In this document: positions 53,901-63,796 of the stretch, piece after piece
Layout: the number at the start of each line of letters is the position of its first letter
Position numbering within the stretch: the first letter of the stretch is position 1
Assembly: GCF_905220565.1 (NCBI RefSeq)
Contig: NC_059418.1
Coordinates: 11,488,941-11,552,940, forward strand
Direction: 5' to 3'
Origin: Melitaea cinxia
Taxonomy: Eukaryota; Arthropoda; Insecta; Lepidoptera; Nymphalidae
Length of the DNA: 64,000 nt
Translations under genes and position numbers: made by a program
The notes under the pieces: generated by a model
Told to the model about the DNA's origin: nothing
The model's database searches: none
The model's input: only the letters and a program-made list of their open reading frames with translations

Positions 53901-56173
53901 AGGGATAACACAGTTCCACTACTACTTTGGTACTTAAAATGCCTACCGATAGCGGGATAACCATCTAACTGCTGGGTTTGAAGTACACAGGCCGAAGACG
54001 GGCAGCAGCGTCTTTGGTACGATAAAGCCAGCCCTGCGGTCACCAACCCGCCTGCCCAGCGTGGTGACTATGGGCAAAAACCCCTATGAGTTCGCGGCAG
54101 AAGTTTCGAAATTCGAAGTTTTTATATTCTTACCATTTCTTATGTGATTTTGTACTGTTTGTTTCCTGAATACAAATATATTGTTAGACATCACTATTTA
54201 GTACGGCTTTCCGAACGCATAGAAACGGATTTCAACTTACTTCCTTGCTTACGTCACTTCTACTTATACACTTAAATGTCTATTGTTTCATATTCATACG
54301 TCAAGATATATTACATAAATAAATGAAATACAAATAAGACCTGCTCGGTGGAGGTGAGGAAGAACTTGTTCCCCCTTCCCCCCGCGCCCCCCCTGGCCGC
54401 CACGAACATCATCCCCTCCTCTTGCAAGTCCCCGACCACCCTGCCCGCACTATCCTTGATTATCGTGCCTGAAATAACGAAAAATATAGTTTATTTGCAC
54501 CAAACATTGATATAGCAATCAAAATTTGACAAAGGGTTAGGTTCCATCTTTAAAAAAAAAACGAGTGTGCTTGAGACCACCTCCAGCAGAACCAGCAGTT
54601 CTTGAAATGAGCTCTATAACAACCAGGCTTAGACAGGTCAAAACGAGTGATGCTACAAGGGTTATAAATAAAAAAACCTTGTGCACCAAGGGTATAATTA
54701 AAGGGTATACAAATCTTACATTCCACGAATGTAATAAGACTTATTACCTACATAATAATGTTAGCCCGACTTAAAATACCAATAGCGCCATCTATTACGG
54801 AACCTCAGAACTAAATTTAAGTTTGTATTTATACATTAGCGTTTAAACAAATAAACAAACTTTATAATTGATGATTTTTTATTTATTAAAACTAAAAATA
54901 GGAGAATATTGTTCAGTTCCAAGCCTACCTAAGGGCACCTGTACGACAACGTGTTGAGCATTCTTTCCGTTGCAGTCCTTCGATGAGCCCTTGTCCCCGG
55001 GCTTAGCTTGGATAACTGTGTTGCAGTGATTCAAGCTCTTCTTAGAGTGAGTGGCCTGGAAAAAAAGTATGCTTTAGACCACACGACTGAAGTATAACCT
55101 CTTTAGCTTTTGGGCACTACCCCTTGGGACACCGAGGTTGCTCCAGGGAGTTGTCGGCAACGTGAAGGGTCTGCTAGGCTTCCTCAAGAAGCTAGGCTGG
55201 CACGAATAGTGCCCCCCAGCCAATCACGCAAAAAAGGCGCACCGAGACGTCGAGTTGCAGAAAAGAGCCCGTGAACAAAAACAACAACAACAACAACCTT
55301 TTTAGCTCCATCTAAGTTATATCTCCCTCTCAACTCCCGTTCACCTCGTCCCATCACACTTTTCGTAGCGCTCTAATCTCGCCATTCACCAGCTTACCCC
55401 CCAAGTCAAGCGTACGTAAAGAATTTTTACTTCAATAAATAAATTAAAAACACGTAAGATAAGAAATCTAGACATTTTTATATGAACTGTATATAATAAT
55501 TCAGTGTTTAGAAAGTCAATGAAAAAAAAAATTAGTTTAGAAGCAATCTAAATTACTACTTTGCAATCAACAAATTTCCATAATTAAATAAGTTGATGGT
55601 CAGAATAAAGTATGAATAAATTAGTTACAACTTGAATTTTAAATTTATTATTTTGAACTGAGGTAGAGCACCGTAGAAAATATCCCACTCTAAATCTGGA
55701 GCAGGCAGACTGGGGAAGTACCTCGGCCTTACAGAAGACCACAGCTAATTAATACTGCTTTCAAGCAGTGTTGTGTTCCTGTATAAGGTACTGGGGATGC
55801 TCTGGGGTAGGGTCAGCAACGCTCTCGATGGTCATGGTGTTGCAGGTGTACGGTAACCACTTACTTATTTGCCGACCTAGTCGTATAAAAAAAGTTGCTA
55901 ACATACTTGAAATATAACGTGGCCACCATGACCCCCATCGCCCCCATCAGGTCCAGCGCGGTCCTTACACCAGGCACTAAGGAAAGATATGCAGCCATCG
56001 CCCCCATTACCAGCGACCGCTCTAACTCTACAAGAATCTACATAATACTGAATATTTGTCTTCGTGGACTTTGATTTTAAGCTTCGCAACGCTTTCGGCA
56101 CATTTCCCTCTGAGAAGTTTCGAGTAAGTAATAATGCTAATTTTGGACCGCGGTACAGAAATGCGAGTCTCAT
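50969..56173 (-). CDS. MTG2: Mitochondrial ribosome-associated GTPase 2 (Obg family)
   Basis: Minus-strand exons 56173-55907, 55055-54929, 54468-54341, 53698-53512, 51920-51834 and 51267-50969 join in phase to 1095 nt (364 aa). The first about 50 residues are basic and Arg/Leu-rich (MRLAFLYRGPKLALLLTRNF), consistent with a mitochondrial presequence. The glycine-rich Obg fold follows (VAGNGGDGCISFL, GPDGGDGGHGGHV, AARGGAGGKGNKFF). GTPase motifs are G1 GFPNAGKST (204-212), YPFTT in switch I, G3 DLPG (251-254), G4 NKID (317-320) and G5 SAK (341-343). In the family it binds the mitochondrial large ribosomal subunit late in assembly. Its length is slightly below the human protein (406 aa). Introns carry SINEs, repeat E copies and a 20-bp array. 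A 23-bp perfect inverted repeat lies 86 bp upstream of the ATG. Confidence 0.95.
51290..51660. repeat. Repeat D copy expanded by an internal 20-bp array
   Basis: The repeat D blocks 'aaaatctggagcccgactgg' and 'cagctaaataatactg'-like sequence occur on both sides (51325-51400 and 51588-51645) of the array at 51410-51588. Confidence 0.7.
51410..51588. repeat. 20-bp tandem repeat with palindromic core
   Basis: About nine copies of 'gtctactcagtagaccgtta'. The core GTCTACTCAGTAGAC is palindromic apart from its centre, so each unit can form a small hairpin. In MTG2 intron 5. Confidence 0.9.
52350..52540 (-). repeat. Inverted-repeat element F
   Basis: Starts 'gtgtgctttagactacacga', contains 'ccgatcacacttttcgtaac' and 'ctccctaagtcaagagtgtg'. 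Confidence 0.7.
52636..52872. repeat. Interspersed repeat D, near full length
   Basis: Starts 'taggtcggcaaacaagcgta' and runs through 'ctgcaacaccagaagcgtcg' and 'aggaacacaatactgcttga' to 'attcgggctgctccatagca'. Useful as the reference copy of the family in this window. Confidence 0.85.
52920..53085 (-). repeat. SINE family B, reverse orientation
   Basis: Starts 'ttcacacacggtcgtctgtt', contains 'ggtaatagccggctgttata'; its head end near 53045 ('ctacccccgaagcagaatgc') is degenerate. Confidence 0.65.
53108..53440 (-). repeat. Interspersed repeat E, reverse orientation
   Basis: Starts 'cattacagcctatacagtcc' and ends 'gtggctaaattctttagtgc'. It abuts the MTG2 exon 4 donor region (about 70 bp away). 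Confidence 0.8.
53828..54110 (+). repeat. Interspersed repeat E
   Basis: Starts 'acgctgtgtggctacggcag' and ends 'aaaacccctatgagttcgcg'. Together with 53108-53440 it forms an inverted pair flanking MTG2 exon 4. Confidence 0.8.
55062..55438 (-). repeat. Element F interrupted by a LINE 3' fragment
   Basis: The flanks 55062-55105 ('atgctttagaccacacgact') and 55310-55438 ('atctccctctcaactcccgt', 'caagcgtacgtaaagaattt') belong to element F. The ~200 bp between encode, on the + strand, GLLGFLKKLGWHE and a stop and end in an (AAC)n tail, as expected for a 5'-truncated non-LTR retrotransposon insertion. Confidence 0.6.
55665..55892. repeat. Interspersed repeat D
   Basis: Starts 'gtagagcaccgtagaaaata', contains 'tgctttcaagcagtgttgtg' and ends 'acttatttgccgacctagtc'. 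About 15 bp downstream of the MTG2 exon 1 donor on the minus strand. Confidence 0.8.
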
Positions 56174-56258
56174 TTCTGTTTATTTATGATTTTTTTAGGT
56201 TATTGATGAATTTGATGCATTTTCTGTCATTTCGGTCTATTGACTTTTCAATTTGACA

Positions 56259-56311
56259 GAAGGGTAAGCGATGTGTTTGACGTATTTTGTCAAACACATC
56301 GCTTACCCTTC
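56259..56311. repeat. Perfect 23-bp inverted repeat with 7-nt loop
   Basis: The left arm 56259-56281 begins GAAGGGTAAGCGATG and the right arm 56289-56311 ends CATCGCTTACCCTTC. All 23 positions are complementary, separated by GTATTTT. It sits 86 bp upstream of the MTG2 start codon, in its leader or promoter. Confidence 0.95.
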
Positions 56312-57479
56312 AAAGAACAGACTTCGTCATGACTTCGTTCTGTCAAAAGCTAATAGCATTTTTTTGTTTTTTTTTTTTTGTATTAAAACTTTTCGTGGGC
56401 CTTAAGGAACATACAAATAATAAATTAGCCGAATCGGTCGAGCCATTCTCGAGTTATGCGCTTAGCAAAATATATATTTATTTATATAAAGATTTGAATT
56501 TCTACACTAATATTATAGTAGACATATTACAGAAGACATTGTTCGCTTATCTCAAAAACCACTGTTTCGAATCGAAAAATTCTTTTTATATCGGATATTC
56601 CATTTAAAGAGGAAGGCTATAAACTACATATTTTAGTACAGGTTTTACTCAAATTGGCACGGTTGAAACCGCGGGTACAATTTGTGAATAAATATATACA
56701 TTTAGACTGTGCTTCGTCCACGTGGACTATAACAAAAAAGTTATTTGTCAGTTCGCAGAGTTATAAAATAAATAAATTACTAAAATAAAGGTAGCCTTAG
56801 TTACTCCTTACTACATCAGCTATCAGCCGTTTCAAAGATTAGCCGAAACAAACAGACAGACAAACAGACAAAAATTGTAAAAAATGTTATTTTGGTAAGT
56901 ATACCGTGTTTACACCCTTAAGCATTTAGTAAAAAGCGGCTATTTCAATATTACGAACAGACACTCCAATTTTATTTATTTGTATAGATGTTTAGGGACT
57001 ATTGTAGTGTCGTAATAAGAGTCTTGATCAGAAGGTGTCGATCGAATATCGAATATATTCGTCATGTTTCTCGAACATAAAACAGTTTTTTTCAGAGCTA
57101 ACAATCTTGTCTCACGAACATTAAAACAGCTCTTTTCAGAACTATGTACTTCCTGTTTCACGAACGCGTCAATGTTTCTTGGTAACGGTAAAGGTAAAGG
57201 TATTTTTAAGGTAAAGGTATCGATAAGGTTAAATGGTTAAAAGGTAATGGTATCAGTATATCAAGTAAGTTATATTGCAGTAGCCTCATTGAATTACTAT
57301 TACTACTTATGTTCGATGTGGTAGGTAGCCACAGATGGTATATATCATGTCAGCGTGGCATGGTGTTAAAAATGCTGGCAACTATTCCCCGTTGAATCAT
57401 TATATCGATTCGGTAATCGAAAACGGCTCTATTGTGACCAGTGGAGACTGAGATTAGAAAATACAACTTTGTATCTTAG

Positions 57480-58075
57480 GGGGCATCCATTAATTACGCG
57501 AGCTATTTTTCGATCAGAGTGCCTAGTGCGAGTTTTATTCACAGAAACATGACAGAAACGCGTTTATGCGTGAAGATTATTTTGTATGGGAATTTAAACA
57601 GTGCAGCCTAGACGATAAAGAATAGTATACGATACAATCGATACAGAGCCATCTAGCGGCAAACGCGAGAACTAGGTTGAAATCTCGAATTTCCCATATA
57701 AAATTAAGTTAAAATTTACGCCCGTTATTGCGAGACGGACTAAACGAAACTCGCACTAGGCACTCAGTTTAGAGTCCTCCCACCCTTTGGTGAGATTTAG
57801 TGAGATTTGCCTGTACCCCCTCACCCTGAGATTGACGCTAAAAATATTTTAGTGACTTTCATTTTTTTAATTCTTTTGATCTAAATGATTTTATTACCCA
57901 TGAGATTTATTTTAGTGAGCAAAATGAGCACTTTAAATAATATTTTCTAATTTCTACAGATATTTTATACATATATTTTATATTTTTTGAAATTGAGGTG
58001 AGATTTTTGATTACGATGAGATTTGGTGAGATTTAAACGTGATTTCATTGGACCCCCCCCCCATTCTCATATATT
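57480..58075. repeat. Repeat K split by element G
   Basis: Left 'ggcatccattaattacgcga' to 'atttttcgatcag'; right 'tttagagtcctcccaccctt' to 'gacccccccccccattctc'-like end. Matches 12765-13245 with the 247-bp insertion removed. Confidence 0.7.
57518..57764. mobile_element. 247-bp non-autonomous DNA element G, copy 2
   Basis: Ends AGTGCCTAGTGCGAGTTTTA and GAAACTCGCACTAGGCACT; flanked by CAG on both sides (57515-57517 and 57765-57767). The interior ('catgacagaaacgcgtttat', 'cgatacagagccatctagcg') is the reverse complement of the copy at 21445-21691. Confidence 0.85.
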
Positions 58076-58229
58076 ATTGTGTTAGTTTAATATGTAAAAA
58101 TTGTACAGCTTAGAGCGAAGGACTCGAATCCAGCTCTCAATAAATGAAAAAAAAATTAATATTTTTTACGTTGGTATGGTAAATAAAAGGCACCATTTGA
58201 GTTATATTTTTATTATAATATAATTAATG

Positions 58230-61200
58230 TCAAGTGAGATCCGTCGAGGTCTGCGTCGGCACCGGCGCTCGGTTTCGTCCACACTACAAAAAAAAAAAAT
58301 ACAATATTAATTCTTAATCTATATTTTATTTAGGAAAATATACAGTTTACACATACATATAATAATATTTTTAGGCTTGACTGAGGTAGAGCACAGCAGG
58401 AAATAGCCTGCTCAAAATCTGGAGCAGTCCGTCTGGGGAAGTACCTCGACCTTACAGAAGATCACAGCTAAATAATACTGCTGGCAGTGATGTACTCCTG
58501 TGGCGATCATCAAGATGAGAAAGATATTTCACGCCGTGCCTTAGCACAATAAATTTAAAAGGCTTTTGTAGGTGTTGGTTCGTAGGCTCAATAAATTTAA
58601 AACGCTCTGTAGGTGTTCGTTACCTTATCGATACTGACCTTAGGCTTCAAATGCACTAGCTTGTTGTGGTTGTAGAGCGCCGCTTCGTATCCAAAGGTCG
58701 AAGGGCACTTGTCACAACGGAAAGGCCTCTCCCCTGTGTGTGTTCTTAGGTGACCTTCGAGACTTTTCTTAGTCTGCAATATGTAATATATTAATATTTG
58801 ATATTCACACACTCCCACTCACACACCCACACACTCCCACTCACACACCCACACACTCCAGCACACACTCACACACACACACCCACACACTCCCACTCAC
58901 ACATCCAAACACACACACACACACACACATACACACTCCCACTCACACACGCACTCCCACTCATACTCACACCAGCACCCACACTCACACCAGCGCCCAC
59001 TCACGGTGTACGTCTTCCCGCACACGTCGCACACACACACTCACGGTGTACGTCTTCCCGCACACGTCGCACACACACACACACACACACTCACGGTGTA
59101 CGTCTTCCCGCACACGTCGCACACACACACACACACACACACTCACGGTGTACGTCTTCCCGCACACGTCGCACACACACACTCACGGTGTACGTCTTCC
59201 CGCACACGTCGCACACACACACTCACGGTGTACGTCTTCCCGCACACGTCGCACACACACACTCACGGTGTACGTCTTCCCGCACACGTCGCACACACAC
59301 ACTCACGGTGTACGTCTTCCCGCACACGTCGCACACACACACTCACGGTGTACGTCTTCCCGCACACGTCACACACACACACTCACGGTGTACGTCTTCC
59401 CGCACACGTCGCACACACACACTCACGGTGTACGTCTTCCCGCACACGTCGCACACACACACTCACGGTGTACGTCTTCCCGCACACGTCGCACACACAC
59501 ACTCACGGTGTACGTCTTCCCGCACACGTCGCACACACACACTCACGGTGTACGTCTTCCCGCACACGTCGCACACACACACTCACGGTGTACGTCTTCC
59601 CGCACACGTCGCACACACACACTCACGGTGTACGTCTTCCCGCACACGTCGCACACACACACTCACGGTGTACGTCTTCCCGCACACGTCGCACACACAC
59701 ACTCACGGTGTACGTCTTCCCGCACACGTCGCACACACACACTCACGGTGTACGTCTTCCCGCACACGTCGCACACACACACTCACGGTGTACGTCTTCC
59801 CGCACACGTCGCACACACACACTCACGGTGTACGTCTTCCCGCACACGTCGCACACACACACTCACGGTGTACGTCTTCCCGCACACGTCGCACACACAC
59901 ACTCACGGTGTACGTCTTCCCGCACACGTCGCACACACACACTCACGGTGTACGTCTTCCCGCACACGTCGCACACACACACTCACGGTGTACGTCTTCC
60001 CGCACACGTCGCACACACACACTCACGGTGTACGTCTTCCCGCACACGTCGCACACACACACTCACGGTGTACGTCTTCCCGCACACGTCGCACACACAC
60101 ACTCACGGTGTACGTCTTCCCGCACACGTCGCACACACACACTCACGGTGTACGTCTTCCCGCACACGTCGCACACACACACTCACGGTGTACGTCTTCC
60201 CGCACACGTCGCACACACACACTCACGGTGTACGTCTTCCCGCACACGTCGCACACACACACTCACGGTGTACGTCTTCCCGCACACGTCGCACACACAC
60301 ACACACACTCACGGTGTACGTCTTCCCGCACACGTCGCACACACACACTCACGGTGTACGTCTTCCCGCACACGTCGCACACACACACTCACGGTGTACG
60401 TCTTCCCGCACACGTCGCACACACACACTCACGGTGTATGTCTTCCCGCACACGTCGCACACACACACTCACGGTGTACGTCTTCCCGCACACGTCGCAC
60501 ACACACACACACACTCACGGTGTACGTCTTCCCGCACACGTCGCACACACACACACACACTCACGGTGTACGTCTTCCCGCACACGTCGCACACACACAC
60601 TCACGGTGTACGTCTTCCCGCACACGTCGCACACACACACTCACGGTGTACGTCTTCCCGCACACGTCGCACACACACACTCACGGTGTACGTCTTCCCG
60701 CACACGTCGCACACACACACACACACTCACGGTGTACGTCTTCCCGCACACGTCGCACACACACACTCACGGTGTACGTCTTCCCGCACACGTCGCACAC
60801 ACACACTCACGGTGTACGTCTTCCCGCACACGTCGCACACACACACTCACGGTGTACGTCTTCCCGCACACGTCGCACACGTGGTCGCGGCGGCGCGCCC
60901 CGCGGTGCAGCGTGCGCGTGTGCGTGCGCAGCACGGGCCGGGACGAGCACGCCTGGGGGGAGGGGGGGGCGTGTACAGTGTAGCGGGGCTGGGGGGTACT
61001 GCGGCGTCGCAGAGTAATTTTATTATTTTACTGTGTGTATTAATAATAAAGCGGTGGTACTTACAAAGTTACACCCCGGAACAGGGCACGTGATGGGGGT
61101 GACCTTCAGATGAACCGCCAAATTGTGCTCGTCGAGACGGTTCGCCTTCGCGAACTTCTTATCGCACAGCTGGCACGCGTATCTGTGTATGTAATGATAG

Positions 61201-61909
61201 CTTAACAATTTTGAATATCATATCAAAAATCGACCGCTCCAGCGGGGATCGAACCCGCGTCTCCGACTGACCGTGTTGGTGCTCTAGCCAATTAAGCTAT
61301 AGAACGATGTACCCGCTAGATCGAAATTTTTGATATGATGATTTTATATTCGGTCTAAGCGACCGTGGCGCCGTCTATAATGATAGCTTGTTGGCTAATA
61401 GACAATATCAATACATATAATGAAAATGTAACGGGTTGCTGTCTGTACATTTAAGATATACAAGAAAAAATATTATTGGGACCTTTATCAACGTAGAGTC
61501 AATAGCACCCCAAACAATGATTGTCAGAATTTTCGTCTGTTTGTCTGTGCGTTTATGCATGCTAATCTCAGAAACGGCTTATCCGATTTAGATAAGGTTT
61601 TTACTAATATATTGTGGCAAGTTTAGCTTAACATTTAGTGTTTGTTTCATGTGCATCGGTTTATAAATAAAAAAGTTATGCCAATTTAAAGAATCACGTT
61701 GAATATGTAGTCATTATTCCACGCGGACGAAATCGCGGGCACAGCTAGTCTTTAATATGAATAAAGGCCATAAAACTACAGTAGTAAACAAAAAGATCAG
61801 ATTGATGTGTGTGTGTGTGTGTGTGTGTGGGAGAGAGAGGTTGCGAGGGTGTGAGAAAGTGTAAGAAAGAGCGTGTGTGAGTGTGTGTGAGATGTATATG
61901 TGAGAAAGA

Positions 61910-61967
<58 letters not shown>

Positions 61968-62599
61968 AGAGAGTGTATTTGTGAGAAAGATACGTGTGTG
62001 TGTGTGTATATGAGAAAGAAATCTGACATAATTGGAGTTTAATCTCAAAACATGTGCTGTGTGGCTACGGCACTAAAGAATTTAGCCACCCCCTCTCTTC
62101 CCGTGGGTGTCGTAAGAGGCGACTAAGGGATAACACAGTTCCGCTACCACCTTGGAACTTATGAAGCCGACCGATGGCGGGATAACCATCCAACTGCTGG
62201 CTTTGAAATACACAGGCCGAAGACGGGCAGCAGCGTCTTCGGTGCGACAAAGCCAGTACTGCGGTCACCAACCCGCCTGCCCAGCGTGGTGACTATGGGC
62301 AACACACACGAGTTCACGTTATTTTTGGCGTAAACTTGTGGAGGCCTATGTCCAGCAGTGGGCTGTATAGGCTGTAATGATGATGATGATGATGAATCTC
62401 AAAATATCATCTCTAGTCCCCTACACACACTTGCACGCACGCACAAAATGAAACAATGAAATATTGCTAATGTATTGAATTTAATTTACACTCAGATACA
62501 CGTGACAAGTACGTACTTGAGCTTGGCGGGGTCGATGTGTTTGAGGTTGTACTTGATGTGCTGGTTGTACGACATGCGGTTCTTGAAGTTCATGTCGCA
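58230..62599 (-). CDS. C2H2 zinc-finger protein, 3' part (5' exons outside the window)
   Basis: Minus-strand exons 62599-62517, 61182-61065, 60952-60851, 58773-58639 and 58283-58230 join in phase to 492 nt (163 residues plus stop). The first exon starts inside a finger at its second Cys (CDMNFKNRMSYNQH). Complete fingers then begin YACQLCDKKFAKANRLDEH, TCPVPGCNFACSSRPVLRTH, HVCDVCGKTYTTKKSLEGH and FRCDKCPSTFGYEAALYNH, with the canonical HTGERPF linker between the last two. The tail is CGRNRAPVPTQTSTDLT. Two fingers are split by introns exactly after the aromatic residue region, which confirms the joins. It is likely a nuclear DNA-binding protein and could have an upstream ZAD like its neighbour, but that is not visible. 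A minus-strand AATAAA lies at 58214-58209. Intron 3 contains a 46-copy array that includes the exon end and donor. Confidence 0.88.
58380..58510. repeat. Interspersed repeat D, truncated
   Basis: Starts 'tgaggtagagcacagcagga', contains 'agtacctcgaccttacagaa'; lies in the last intron of the zinc-finger gene. Confidence 0.7.
58800..59000 (+). repeat. Irregular CA-rich repeat (CACACTCCCACTCA)
   Basis: Mixed copies of 'acacactcccactcacacac', pure CA stretches and 'actcacaccagcacccacac'. It borders the 40-bp array and just precedes, on the minus strand, the acceptor at 58774. Confidence 0.85.
59001..60890 (-). repeat. 40-bp array: 46 copies of a zinc-finger exon end plus 5' splice site
   Basis: On the minus strand each unit reads GTGTGCGACGTGTGCGGGAA + GACGTACACC|GTGAGTGTGT, where the bar marks the 5' splice site. 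The unit corresponds to VCDVCGKTYT of the functional exon (60952-60851) followed by its donor. Copy starts (TCACGG on +) were counted from 59001 to 60847: 46 in all, the last being the functional one. Spacing is 40 bp in most steps, with steps of 46, 50 and 52 bp where the CA tract expanded. No acceptor is included in the unit. Rare substitutions are at about 59371 and 60439. Three + frames stay open for about 2 kb over the array and are not genes. Confidence 0.96.
61216..61378 (-). repeat. tRNA-like element C, best-preserved copy
   Basis: The outer inverted repeats ATATCATATCAAAAATCGA and TCGAAATTTTTGATATGAT match over 16-17 bp. The core on the minus strand has a D-arm-like AGCTTAATTGGCTAGAGCA, an anticodon arm with one mismatch relative to 10600, and an intact T arm GCGGGTTCGATCCCCGC. 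Confidence 0.7.
61500..61750 (+). repeat. Helitron-like 3' fragment
   Basis: Contains 'ctcagaaacggcttatccga', 'ataaataaaaaagttatgcc' and ends 'gacgaaatcgcgggcacagc' followed by TAGT. A CTAG-type end after a GC-rich stem is typical of lepidopteran non-autonomous Helitrons; no coding sequence. Confidence 0.5.
61805..62012. repeat. TG/GAGA microsatellite cluster
   Basis: Alternating (TG)n runs and 'gagagagag' / 'gtgagaaaga' blocks, longest TG run about 61917-61962. In intron 1 of the partial zinc-finger gene. Confidence 0.9.
62052..62398 (+). repeat. Interspersed repeat E, near full length with GAT tail
   Basis: Starts 'tgctgtgtggctacggcact', contains the 'aggccgaagacgggcagcag' hairpin-like block (GCCGAAGACG/CGTCTTCGG) and ends in (GAT)n. 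Best reference copy of the family here. Confidence 0.85.
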
Positions 62600-63104
62600 C
62601 TGCAATTGAATTATAAATAAAAAATTGGCAACATATTTTGCGTGGCGCGAAACTGGATAACGACTGTCATTTAATTTTTCTGCATTCGTCACCATTAATG
62701 GAACGTACCCATACTACGTGACCCGTTTTTACAATTTCTTTTCACTCCCTTGGCGACCCACCGTGGTATTTCCTACGCCCCCCCTTCCACATAGTAATTC
62801 AGAAGTATGGTTTAAATTTTTTTTTTTGCAAACAGAAACTTAACGAAAATATATTTTGGCTCACGTTTGTGTTTATTAATACCATAAAATCGCCATATTT
62901 AAATATAGCTTGATAAAGCGTGACATATTTCTAGAGATTACTAACTACGTGACGAAAACCTAACCCCCCCCGGGTCTCTGACCAAGCGTGGTATTTTTAG
63001 ACCCTCACACTGAACGGGTCATGTAGTATGGGTTCGTTCCCTAACGGTTGACAAGGAAGAAATGCCACTAGGCATTAGATCCAACTTTTGTTTCTACTGT
63101 ATTT

Positions 63105-63372
63105 TTTACCGACTTCAAAAAAGGAGGAGGTTACTCAATTCGGGGATAACTCCGTCGTTTATAAACCGATTTCGATCATTCTTTTTTTGTTGAAAAGAAA
63201 ATATCCCAAGTGTGTTACCATGATAAGGAAACAAGGACCTGATGATGGAAACCCAGATAAATCGAGAGGAACCCTCGAAAATCGTAGTGACGACTAGTGC
63301 GTTTGTTAATTTTTTTTCGTTTACTTACGTTGTATTACTTGTCGATGTAATTGAAGTCGGTTTGTTTTTCGT
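63105..63372 (+). repeat. Inverted-repeat element J
   Basis: Starts 'accgacttcaaaaaaggagg' and ends 'gatgtaattgaagtcggttt'; shorter than the 32570 copy because the TA tract is missing. Confidence 0.75.
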
Positions 63373-63796
63373 TTGCGAGCAAACACAATATATTTATTTT
63401 TTTTTGAAATTCTGTCAATAAAATTAAATATGTACACGAAAAAAATACTCGTAATACCGTCAGGTATCAATTAAGCTAACCCGACTTAATATTATACGAA
63501 AGTTTGCGAGGATCGATATATGTATGTATGTTTATTACTCTTTCACGCAAAAACTACTCGACCGATTTTGATGAAACTTGGTTCGTAGATAGCTGAAGAT
63601 CTAGAATAACCCATATGCTATTTTAATCACGAGATTCCCACGGGAACGGAAGTTACGCGGGTGTAACCGCGTGGCGCTGTTAGTGTAAGATAAAAGAATG
63701 ATGCAAGAGACACGCGCAGTCTAAGAATGTTAGTAGGAAGGCAGAAGCTGATTACAGAAGCTGGGAAAAGTACTGCCGACGATAAGATGAGACATT

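Larger units (their letters stand above)
56174..58229. other. Intergenic region upstream of MTG2
   Basis: No coding exon seen. Contains the palindrome at 56259-56311, Helitron-like stretches (about 56390-56680 and 56700-56990), and repeat K (57480-58075) with element G inside it. Confidence 0.7.

Noticed and set aside
58798..61093. Open frames of 645-739 codons with HTHTH/TSSRTRR repeats
   Set aside because: By-product of the 40-bp array and CA tracts; the true coding information is on the minus strand in the 60952-60851 exon.
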